Source of the DNA: Meandrina meandrites
Taxonomy: Eukaryota; Cnidaria; Anthozoa; Scleractinia; Meandrinidae
Assembly: GCA_963693305.1 (NCBI GenBank)
Contig: OY855913.1
Span: 23,068,614-23,132,613 of the forward strand
DNA: 64,000 bases
Direction: 5' to 3'
How positions within the stretch are numbered: position 1 is the stretch's first letter; the number at the start of each line of letters is the position of its first letter. The position numbers and the translations under genes were made by a program. The notes under the pieces are model-generated. The model was not told where the DNA came from. It was given only the letters and a program-made list of their open reading frames with translations, and searched no databases. Positions 35,101 to 47,100 of the stretch are shown here, piece after piece.

Positions 35101-38100
35101 GTTTTGTTGTCATGTAATCCCGATGTAATCAAAGAATTCTCACGTCGCTCAGTTGTGAAAAAATATTCGCTAAAAAAGTGTCCTTTCTCAGACGTCTTCA
35201 TATTCGATTTTTAACATAAGTTTGATTCAAGGTTTTCATTTGCAGTGGAAGTAATTAATCTAGTAGGGCGAGTTTCATTTCAAAAGCTGTATAAAGTTGA
35301 AGGCCATTCGCTCACACACAACATGCAAATTCAATGCGTTCTGTGTGACTGTTGAGGAAAAATTATCCGGGATTTCATTGCAATTTTTCGTAAGTGCTTT
35401 TACTGGCGTCTTAATCTTAGGTTTTTGGGATTTCTGTTATTCACGTTTTGCATTTGTAATGCAATAAATAAATTCAAGCGACGCGACAAGTTTCGATTCA
35501 AGATCAAGCTTTCCCGAGTTCGCTCGCTCGCTCGCACACAACATGCAATTAAATCATTTCAATGCACTGTCTGTGTGAAGTTAAGTGATGTCTTGATTTT
35601 GAATTTTTGAGAGTAGTTTCATTTATGTTTTGCATTTATGATGGCAGTGATCAAGTCTGGCATGGCATCAACTTTCGATTCAAAACGCTTTGACTTCATT
35701 CGCACGCACACAATATGCAAATTCAATGCGCTGTCTGTGCGAAGTTAAAACAACCTGTGAAGATTGTGCAGTTTAACAAAAGTGCTTTCACTGTTGTCTT
35801 GATTTTTAATTTTTAAAACTGCTTTCATATACGTTTTGCATTTGTGATGGCAGTGATAAAGTCTAGCGAGGCGACAACTTTTGATTCAAAAGCTTTCTTC
35901 GTTCCGATCGTTGCAAACAAAACAGTGATCTTTTGGCTCTGACAAACTCTTCGAACTTAGGTTGACTAACCAGTGAAAAACACTCCGAGAGATTAATCGT
36001 TTTCTCGCAACATAATTGCTCCTAATTTATTCCAAAATATCCACTTCAATGATTCTCTCGAGACGAGAGACGAGACACTCGTCTCTCGAGACAAGAGTCT
36101 CGTCTCCAGAGAAACGAGACGAGAGGTGGTAACTTACTTTTGAGCGGTACTGTAACTATATTATGCAAAATAAGACCAGCTTTCACAAGCAGTTTTACGG
36201 TTAGACTTTCTTGGTTTTTACTTGAACAATCATCAGTAATGAACTTGATAAAAAGTGAGCAGCATCCCAGGGGCTTCGAAACATTTTGAAGTAGGTGTCA
36301 GCAACTGGAAGAGTATGCAGCTGTGATAAGTTAGCTTGTTTCCCGCAAGGTGATTGCTATTACCAGAGTAACCAGTGACGTGTAATCAAGTAGCTGGCAG
36401 AACTCTGGCAGTTGCTGGCTTGTTTTTGAAAACCCTGGCATCCAATAACTCGTCAAGCTTTCTGTGCATAAATGAGCACACAACTTGTGAATATAATGGA
36501 ACTAATCACTTAGGGAAGTAATCTGGTACCAGACTACAAAACTCTATGCTCAAACCTTGATTGACTGGATAGGTTTTCCTAGGGTACAGTACCGCTCAAA
36601 AGTAAGTTACCACCCTCTTGTGAGACGAGAATCTCGTCTCGCGAGACGAGACTCTCGTCTCGAGAGAAGCTTTAAAAACTGTAAGTACGATGGCTTGATC
36701 TCCTCGCGAGATTTTAATTGCCTATTGTAAAACATAGCGAATGAACGCGAGTGAATTGAGCGCCACATTTGAACTCTTGCGACAAGTTGCCCGACTGTTT
36801 AGCCGATGATTAGAAACTTGTGAATTACATGTACACTCGCTTAGCCTTAAATTCGTCTTAAAACTTTTTGAAAGCTTTTTATTTGATTTAAAAAAAGATC
36901 GGCTTTGGCCTCCACGATGTTTCAAATCGATTGGATTGAAATTTGCTTCGACTAAATAAGCTTCTGCAGAACGCGATCGATTTGCCTCTTAGTGCGTGCA
37001 TACATAGTATTTCAACCCTGGAATTTCAATTCGGCAACTTGGTAAATCTTCTAAACCTCAAGAAATAGATTTTATTCCTAAATAATACTCGCATTCATGA
37101 AAATGTTCTTGATAAGTTTGGAAATCAAATGGTTCACGACTTTCGATGTTTCAGACACGCAAGTTGAACTTGTCGGTCGATGGAAGCTTTCACGCTTCGG
37201 TAAATTTTGTTCAAGATTTGCATGCGTGTTTGACGTGTTGTCCACAAATATTCAACTTTTTATGCCAAACAAAAATTATTTCGCTTGTTTATTGTTGAAA
37301 CCTTTTTATCCAGTATCAAAGTTGACTTTATTTGCGTTCGAAAGTGTTCAAAGCATTGAAACCAACCTGGGACTCTGCGCCTCACGCCGCTCATGAAAAG
37401 CAAACAATTCTAATCATTGTGTTGTTGATTTCAGGGTCGGCAAGATGTCGTGGCATTTCTCTTATCAGACTGTAAAATCTAACACGAAAGAATAAACAGG
37501 CCCGTTTCTTTTTCCAATTTGTAAATATCGTTGTTTTACACATGCATGTGACGACATGTGACTAGTCACGTTTTGTTGTCATGTAATCCCGGTGTAATCA
37601 AAGAACTCTCACGTCGCCCAGTTGTGAAAAAAATATTCACTAAAAAAAGTGTGCAGTTTTCTCAAGTCCTTTCTCAGACGTCTTCATATTCGATTTTTAA
37701 CATTACTTTGATTCAAGGTTTTCATTTGCAATGGAAGTAATTAATCTAGTAGGGCGAGTTTCATTTCAAAAGTTGAAGGCCGTTCGCTCACACACAACAT
37801 GCAAATTCAATGCATTCTGTGTGACTGTTGAGGAAAAATTATCCGGGATTATATTGCAATTTTTCGCAAGTGCTTTTACTGGCCTCTTAATCTTAGGTTT
37901 TTGGGATTTCTGTTATTCATGTTTTGCATTTGTAATGCAACAAATAAATTCAAGCGACGCCACCAGTTTCGATTCAAGATCGAGCTTTCCCGAGTTCGCT
38001 TGCTCGCACGCACACAACATGCAATTCAAAGCACTGTCTGTGTGAAGTTAAGTGATCTCTTGATTTTAAATTTTTGAGAGTAGTTTCATTTACGTTTTGC

Positions 38101-41100
38101 ATTTGTGTTGGCAGTGATAAAGTCTAGTGTGGCGTCAACATTCAATTCAAAACGCTTTCTCGAGTTAGTTGACTTCGTTCGCACGCACACAAATATGCAA
38201 ATTCAATGCGCTGTCTGTGCGAAGTTAAAACAACCCGTGAAGATCTTGCAGTTTAAAGCAAGTGCTTTCACTGTTGTCTTGATTTTTAATTGTTGAGACT
38301 GCTTTCATATGCGTTTTGCATTTGTGATGGCAGTGATAAAGTCTAGCGAGGCGACAACTTTCAATTCAAAAGCTTTCTTCGTTCCGATCGTTGCAAACAA
38401 AACAGTGATCCTTTGGCTCTGACAAAGTCTTCGAACTCAGGTTGACTAACCAGTGAAAAACACTCGCGAGAGATTAATCGTTTTCTCGCAACATAATTGC
38501 TCCTAATTTATTCCAAAATATCCGCTTCAATGATTCTCTCGAGACGAGAGTCTCGTCTCTCGAGACTAGACTCTCGTCTCTCGAGACGAGACACTCGTCT
38601 CTCGAGACGAGACTCTCGTCTCGAGAGAAACGAGACGAGAGGTGGTAACTTACTTTTGAGCGGTACTGTAAGAGTGGTTCATGTTGAAAAAAAAAATGGA
38701 AATTCCTGGGAGGGGGGTCATCAGTGACCCCTTGCAATGGAAATTCCTAAGGGGTGGAGGGGTGCAAGCCAAAAAAAACCCTCCATGATGGGGTATGGAT
38801 ATTTTCTGGAAGCACACATTTGACTTTAAAGGGCTCAAAATTGCAACCGATACGGTCGCCAATGCGACTAACATTTCACTCTCGGCGATTAAAAATTCTG
38901 GTTTAGTCCCCATTTTGGCGATTACATTTCTTTGTGTTGACGATGAATAACAGTCATTTTCTCAGACATTGTGTCCTCCCAGAAAGTTATATCGGAAGAC
39001 CTTTGCTTCTAAAACATTCAAAATGAGAAAAGAAGTCAATCCATCCTTTTCCTTTAAAAACAAGAAGATGCAAGCATCTTAAAACCGCGCTTTTTTAAAT
39101 TAACTCCATTTTTGCTAATTAACAGGTTTCTTACTCAGAAAAGTCACGGTTGAATTAAATTTGTTTTGTACTAAGAGTAAAGGACTGGCAAAGTAGTCAC
39201 GCAAACAACACAATCCAAATTGCACCATCGCCCATAGCCGTTATGAAATTTATGATAACGTAGTGGTCTTAATCTGGAACTTTGCTTGAGACATGTGTGG
39301 GCATGAATTAAACATTCTGCTATTTGAACGCTGTTAATAACAGCTATTTTCTTAACGTAAAAGTCACGATTAAATGTAATTGGTTTATACCGTGAGTTAG
39401 GCCGTAAGAAAGTAGTCACGCGAGTCTGACATTTTATGCTTTGCATTGTTCATGGCTACCTTTAGTACGGCAGTAATTTCCCTACCAATGACGTAATCCT
39501 TGCAAGTGCTTCAGATCTCTGAACTCGCTTCGATGAAACAGTCGAAGAATTGACTTCAATTGCTTAAACCCACGAGAAATAGTCGCAAAATTTCCAACTA
39601 AATTAACGACCATCACTTGTGGCGAAATAAGCTCGCAAAGTAAGCAGGATATTATTTGTCATGTAACGGAAGTGAAAGCTGCAATGTCAGCGCATTCCGT
39701 GGCTGAGGTAATACCCTTTTTTAGTGTATTCAATATTCGCTTTGAATCCAACGCTTCGATAAAACCAAAAGAAAATATAATTTTTTTACACACAATAAAA
39801 AAAATATATCCGCAACATTTTCCGACATTCTTGTTTCAATTTGTTTGTACTATGAGTGAAGGACTAGCAAAGTAATCACGCGAGTCACACAATCAGAAGT
39901 TTACACTATCCCCAGCTATCTTTAGCTTGTTTGTTTTTTCCCTACTAATGACGTAACCCCTGCAGGTTCAGGCACGCTCAATTGTTTACCTAATCTCTGA
40001 ACTCACTTCAATTGCCTAAACCCACAGGAAATACTTGCAGAAGTGCAAATAAATTTATGACCGTCGCTTTTGCCGATATAAAGTTGCAAAGAAAACACGT
40101 CATTTGCCACGTAACGAAAGTGAAACCTGCAACATCAGCACATTCCATGGCTGACGTAATACCTTTTTTTAGTGTATTTAATGTTAGCTTCAAGTCCAAT
40201 GTTTCGATAAAACCAAAAGAAAATATACTTTATACACAATAAAGAAAACAATATCCATAACATTTTCCGTAATGTTTTAACAGCTTTTGGCGAATAAACA
40301 TCACAGGTTGCGTGATTTAAAAGTCACGATCACGATTTGGCTGAGCTGAGGTTTGGGTCTGGTCACCGACAAAAAAAATACAAAAAAAAAATCCCGTGTA
40401 AAGCAAGAACCGTGCTCGGCCCATGGCCGTGCGGTTAAAAAAAGATTCTGTCACATTGGAAAACTTGCAAATAGCTGACCATGTTTGAAAATGCCCCATA
40501 ATGCTTTGCAAACCCTTGAGCACATCATGTATGCCTATGGTTTGTGTCTCTTGTAATGTATGGCCGAGCTGAGGTTTGGGTCTGGTCACCGACAAAAAAA
40601 AAAAAAAAAAAAATCCCGTGTAAAGCAAGAACCGTGCTCGGCCCATGGCCGTGCGGTTAAAAAAAGATTCTGTCACATTGGAAAACTTGCAAATAGCTGA
40701 CCATGTTTGAAAATGCCCCATAATGCTTTGCAAACCCTTGAGCACATCATGTATGCCTATGGTTTGTGTCTCTTGTAATGTATGGCTATCTGCCATGTTG
40801 ACTCCTTCGAGCTTCGTAACGTTATGTAAGCTACAAAGTTAGTGGCCACAAAATCTTGTATAATGTGTTTGTTTTGTTTTTCTTTTTGAATATTTATGTA
40901 TTCTAATTCAGTCTTTTTTTGGATTAATTTCCTAGAAACAGAACACTGCTAGTGGTCTTTGTTGTCAACAGTGCATTTAACTGCACTGAGAACTTCTGAT
41001 CAGCTGAGTTTTTTAATGTGAGCTTTTGTTCTCTGTAGGTATGCTGTGCTGCGCCCAATTCACAGAGGATAATAAGTGGTACAGGGGAAAAATCACTGGC

Positions 41101-44100
41101 GTTAAGAAGGGAGGGCTAGTGGAAGTCCATTTTGTTGACTATGGAAACTATGAAATGCTTCCACTTTCCCGTGTCAGGAAACTACAAGCAGAGTTCTTAA
41201 AACTCCCACCACAAGCTGTGAAATGTGCACTTGCGAAAATTAGTCCCTCAAACAAAGATTTGCTCTCTGATGATGTCATGAACAGATTTGAAGAATTGAC
41301 GCTAGACAAGGAGGTTGTTATGATGGCTGACAAGTATGATGAAGTCAGTGGTACATTTGCTGTCGTTCTACTTGACACCACTGAAGGAAAGAACTTAGAC
41401 ATTGCTAGTGATCTTCAGACCATCATGGGCCCATGCTCTACCCGAGAGAAGGCTCATATTGTTGTTGCGCAGATTCAGCCTGGTACCACTGAACGCGTCT
41501 TTGTCTCATCAGCATCAAGCCCAGAAAAGTTTTTCTGTCAGCTGTTGAAAACGGCTGATTTCTTGGATGAACTGATGAATGAAATGTTTGATTATTATGA
41601 ACAACTGAGTGCACAGCAAGAACAAATGTCCGAACCCTCAGTGGGAGAATTTTGTGCTGCCAAGTTTACATTGGATGATGGTTGGTATCGCGCCAAAGTT
41701 CTTAAAGTCCAGGGAAATGATATCTCTGTCTTCTACATTGATTACGGCAACTCTGAAACTCTTTCACTATCGAGACTGAAGATACTGAATTCCAAGTTTC
41801 AAAGTCTTGCTAGCCAAGCTATTGAATGCTCATTGTCTGGAGGTGTCAAAGGTGTGTCTGATGATAAGTTTCTGAAACTTGTATCAGAGAAAGAGTTTAC
41901 CGCCAAAGTTGTGAATGTGAACGCTGGGGTTGCTGTGGTCGACCTAGTCTCGAAGGACACAAATCAATCGGTCTGTAACATTCTTTGCAAGGAAGGTACA
42001 CCATCACCATCTTGTAGCATTACCCAGCTGCAGTGGAAAACTGGAGACATGATTGATGTTTTCATCCCATTTGCAGAAAGTGCTCAGAAATTCTTTTGCC
42101 AAGCTTCTGCACATTCAAGTGAACTTGATGATCTTATGAACAGATTGGAAGAAAACTATAGTGCCAGCACAGAAAATGTCTCGTCGCTTGAGCCTGGGTC
42201 TATCTGTGTTGCATGGTATGATGGCTGGTACAGGGCAAAGGTAGAGCAAGTCCAAGGGAAAGATGTGACAGTCAACTTCATTGATTATGGAGACACTGCA
42301 ACTATTTCTCTGGACAACATTAGAACATTCAAGCCTGACTTTTCATCTTTACCAGCTCAAGCTGTGCAGTGCTGCTTGAAAGGTTTCTCTGCCAATCAAG
42401 GGCCAGAAAACTTTAAAGATCTAGTTGTTGAACAAGAGTTTAAGGCAAAGGTTATCATTGCAAAGAGTGGTAATGTTTATGAGGTGGACTTAATGCCAAG
42501 AGATGGTTCAGCGTCAGTTAGTCAAACACTGTCCAAAGAAGTTGAGACATCACCAACATCATTGACCGTGGCTAGCATCCAGTTGAAAACAGGTGACAAA
42601 GTAGATGTTTTCATCCCATTTGTAGAAAGTGCACAGAAGTTCTTTTGTCAGGTCTCTCAAAATTCAAGTAATCTGGATGATCTTATGAACAGACTTGAAG
42701 AACACTACAGCTCAGATCAGGGAACTGTTACATCAATCAGTGTTGGAACTTTTTATGTAGCCCGTTATGAAGATGGAGGATGGTACCGCGCCCAAGTCAC
42801 TGGAGTTCAAGGAGAAAGCATTGATGTATTTTACATTGATTATGGTGACACTGCAACTGTTCCACTTAGCAGCATTAGATCACTGAAGCCCGAGTTCTCC
42901 TTGTTACCAGCCCAAGCTGTGAAGTGCTGCTTGAAAAGTTACTCCTCAAATCAAGGACCAGAGAACTTCAAGGATCTCTTCATCGAACAGGAATTTTCAG
43001 CACAAGTGACAAGTTTGAAGGCAGATGCTTATGAAGTTGAGTTGGCATCAAAAGATGGTTCTTCTTTGTTCAGTAGTGAATTGCCCAAAGAAGTAGAGAC
43101 AACAGGAGAATCACCATGTAGCGTGGATAGCATCCAGCTGAAACCTGGAGACAAAGTAAATGTTTTCGTCCCATTTGTAGAAAGTGCACAGAAGTTCTTT
43201 TGCCAGGTCTCTGAAAATTCAAGTAATCTGGATGATCTTATGAATAGACTTGAAGAACACTACAGCTCAGATCAGGGAACTGTTACATCAATCAGTGTTG
43301 GAACTTTTTGTATAGCCCGTTATGAAGATGGAGGATGGTACCGCGCCCAAGTCACTGGAGTTCAAGGAGAAAGCATTGATGTATTTTATATTGATTATGG
43401 TGACACTGCAACTGTTCCACTTAGCAGCATTAGATCACTGAAGCCCGAGTTCTCCTCGTTACCAGCTCAAGCTGTGAAGTGCTGCTGGAAAGGTTACTCC
43501 TCAGATCAAGGACCAGAGAACTTCAAGGATCTCATCATTGAACAGGAATTTTCAGCACAAGTGACAATTGTGAAATCAAAGAATTTTTATGGAGTTGAAT
43601 TGATTGCTAAAGATGGTTCTAGCTTGATCAGTGAGACATTGTCCAAAGACATGAAAACAACCGGACAACCACCCAGCAGTGTTGCAAGCATCCAGCTGAA
43701 ACCTGGTGATAAAGTAGATGTTTTCATCCCATTTGTAGAAAGTGCACAGAAGTTCTTTTGCCAGGTCTCCCAAAACTCAAGTGATCTGGACGATCTTATG
43801 ATCAAACTCGAAGAACACTACAGCTCAGATCAAGAAATTGTAACTTCCGTTGTTGCTGGATCTTTCTGTGTTGCTCAGTATGAAGATGGTGGGTGGTATC
43901 GTGCTCAAGTCTCTCGAGTTGAAGGAGAAAGCATTGACTTATTTTACATTGACTATGGTGATACTGCAACACTTCCACTTGGCAGTATAAGACCTCTGAA
44001 GCCTGAGTTCTCCTCATTACCTGCCCAAGCCATTAACTGCTGCTTAAAAGGCTGTTCCACGAATCAGCAACCAGAAAACTTCCAGGACCTTATTCTTGAA

Positions 44101-47100
44101 CAAGAGTTTGAACTCCAGGTGATTGGCAACAAACAGCCTAATGTGTATGAGGTGGAGTTAATCTCTAAAGAAGGTTCGAAACTGTTTGGTGAAACACTAC
44201 CCAGTGAAGCTGAAAATAAAGAGATAGGTATGTTGTTTAAATTGTAAAACGTTCTGGTAAAGTTTTTCAATTTTTGAAGCATCATTTACAGTCTTTACAT
44301 TGCATCTGACTGCATACAGTAAGTTCTGCACGATTCCAGGTATTAGATTATCACACATTATCATGTCTTTGGTCAAAGGCAGTGGTTAATGGTTTGTGTC
44401 GAAGAACTTTGCAAAATAATGTTCAAAAGTGAGTTTGCTTGAATATATGCATAATAAAACAATTGTTAACTTGTGCAGTAGAGTAAAACTGCAATCACTG
44501 CTGGTCTAACTGTATCAGAAATATCTGCAACTACCTAATTAACAATTAGATTATGAGCTCGAGATTTCTATGAGGTGATAGTTGATGAGGCCGCAGGCCG
44601 AATCAACTATCACCTCATAGAAATTGAGAGCGAATTCTAACTGAAATAAACGCAAATAATGGTTTCTAATTATTTTTCTACGCATTATCGAACTATTAAA
44701 CGCTTTAACAAAATCGCACGCATTGAATTGTCCTTGGTAAATTTGCAGTTGTTTACGCGCGTGCACCCATTTTTTCAATAATTTCAAGCTTTTAAAGTCA
44801 AGAAACTGCTAATGTCCTTCTTTTAGTCTTGTCTGGATTTTTTTTATCCATTTACATCTAAACTTCCTTCCAAAACTTCGGAAAAACGATAAAAACGTTG
44901 CATTTTGTGGACGACCTTTGGCAACTGCACACTAATGGCTGATAGTGTTCAATAGCTCAGCCAATCACATTGCAGCATTTGCATTAGTGTACTAGTAGAA
45001 TTCTACTAATCAGTGATAGATCTCACTCATCCAGAAACAGTGGCCACCAGACCATCGTTGTTCAAAGGATAGTTAATGCTATCTAACATTTAAATCACTA
45101 GCCAGTGGATACGTGTTGACAAAATAAACTGCAGTATGGTATCCACTGAGAAGTGATTTATCCAGTAGATAGTTACACATCCTTTTAACAGTCGTGTTCA
45201 GGCTAGTACCTTTTGAGAGTCTGCCAGCTCAAATTAGACTGCAGTGGTAATCCATAAACACTGGCAAGTCTGTTATTTATTTTACCTAGCTTGTGCTGCC
45301 GAGATGTAAGAAGCATTTGGTTGATTTTGTTTTCATGCATGTGTATTTACAAAGGCCGTTCACTAAAACTAATCTTCAGTGTGCCTCTTGTCTTACCGCC
45401 GCCTATGAAATACAACTGTAGGTGGTTATTTAAGGGGAGGCAGAAAAACTGGATACCTGGTTGCCCACCGGGATTGTCCTTAAACTCTGTGGACAAACCT
45501 GGGAACTGGAATCCAACATCTTTTCAGTTATTACATGTGCATGATACTTGTCACAGCTTATGTTTGCAGGGTTTGAGATTGGTTGACGTCAAAACTGTAG
45601 GGCAGAAAATTTAAAGAGCATACCTTGCTGAAAAGTTAAAAAACCGAACTCAAAATTCACACAAATCCTGGACTAGCTTAATTGTGCTTTGAACAACCTG
45701 GCCCTTGGTCTGTGCAGATTTTCAGGTGGTACAGTGGTGGCACAAAATGGTAATTGTGCAAGTGTACATGTAGCTTGGTGACCATGATTTGTTTTCTTTT
45801 TGTAAGGTTCCACACTGGTTTCAGGAATCAGTGTTGGCTCATTTGTCCAACTGTGTCCCACTGCATGTGTCAGTCCACACCAATTTCACTGCCAGATTGC
45901 AACAGCTGATCATAAAGAGAAGCTTTCACAGCTGATGGATCAACTCCAAGAATACTATGAAGCCATAGGAGATGAGGAACAAGGCATAACCAGCTCTGAA
46001 GTTGGAATGAATTGTGCAGCCTTTTTTGCAGGTTAGTTGCATTTTAATCAATTTGCAAAAAAGTGGGAAGTTTGTCTATTATTTAATTTTCACTTTCCAG
46101 GGTTAAACAAAGTCAGTTATCTGTTTTTGCTCTAATCCTTGCATGTAGTGTTGTATTAGGAAGTGGTTAAAACACTAAGCCAGTTAAAGTATTGGAGGGT
46201 AGGTGACGTAAAGGTGGCAAGAAAGGAGGGCAGCTATCTCCTCGGCAGCAAAGGAGGTCACCATGGCAACCGAGCCACAGCCCACCTCCAGGCACCTGTC
46301 TACACAATACTGAGGAATCAGTGTGTGGAATGAATACTTACCAAAACATGTGGGAGGGAGGGAGGGGGGAAGGGAAACAAAGTGGGCAAGCTAGCAGGCA
46401 ATGTAAGCAAAGCACATGATAGTGCCCTTGCAAACCTTCTTGGAACCCCCCACATAATATTGTTAGAACAAATCTGTTGCATTGGTTTGGTTTTAATTCC
46501 ATTTCTTTGATGTTTTTACATGCAGATGATGGCTTGTGGTACAGAGGAAGAATTACCAAAGTGGTGTGCAGCCAGCATGTGGAAGTGTGTTACATAGACT
46601 TTGGAAATTGTGAAACAGTGCCTGTAAGTAAGGTGAAGACAATAAAGGAAGAGTTGTTACAGGTTCCTGCTCAAGCCATCCGGTGTAGCTTAGCTTCCAT
46701 CTCGCCTGCTGGTGATAGTGATATAGAATGGCCTGATGATGCTCTTGAAAGGTTCAAAGAACTTGCAATGCAGAAGCAATTAGTTGGAGAAGTCATCCAG
46801 ATAGGTGAGATATTAAGGAAAGTGAAATGTGTTTATGTCTTCAAGCACTTGACTATTGTGTGTTTTAGAAAGGTTGTCGGAAAAAGGTAGATATGATCAA
46901 CACACTCGGTTCCTGACACTGTAGCTGTCGAACCTACTTTTGTTGGTTTCATTTAGCACTCGGAAACATACATCCATGGCATCTCGTGCCATTTTTTCAG
47001 ATTGCCCTGAAATGGTGAAGTCAAGAAACAGTGAGCTTAAATCTACCCACAATACCTTTCAGGATTGCCATGTGCACTTTATTCTGACAACATTTCTCAA

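Larger units (their letters stand above)
33003..36152. mobile_element. TA-flanked DNA transposon copy A (Tc1/mariner-like ends), carrying two nested insertions
   Basis: The ends CAGTACCGCTCAAAAGTAAG and CTTACTTTTGAGCGGTACTG are perfect inverted repeats flanked by TA on both sides. Just inside each end are runs of GAGACGAGA/TCTCGTCTC palindromes. No transposase is recognisable. The interior contains degenerate repeats of about 170 bp (about 35250-35900), each with a GCACACAACATGCAA-like motif. Without the insertions at 33272-33489 and 33765-34591 the element is about 2.1 kb, matching copy B at 36587-38668. The TA target and the CAGT start suggest the Tc1/mariner superfamily. That assignment is inferred from the ends only. 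Confidence 0.85.

Noticed and set aside
35425..38296. Short ORFs inside the two transposon copies as a transposase
   Set aside because: At most about 100 codons, not conserved in frame between the copies, and no DDE-type motif seen.
40317..40796. 159-codon minus-strand ORF with internal repetition
   Set aside because: It spans the 223 bp tandem duplication including poly-A tracts read as Phe runs, and has no family resemblance.
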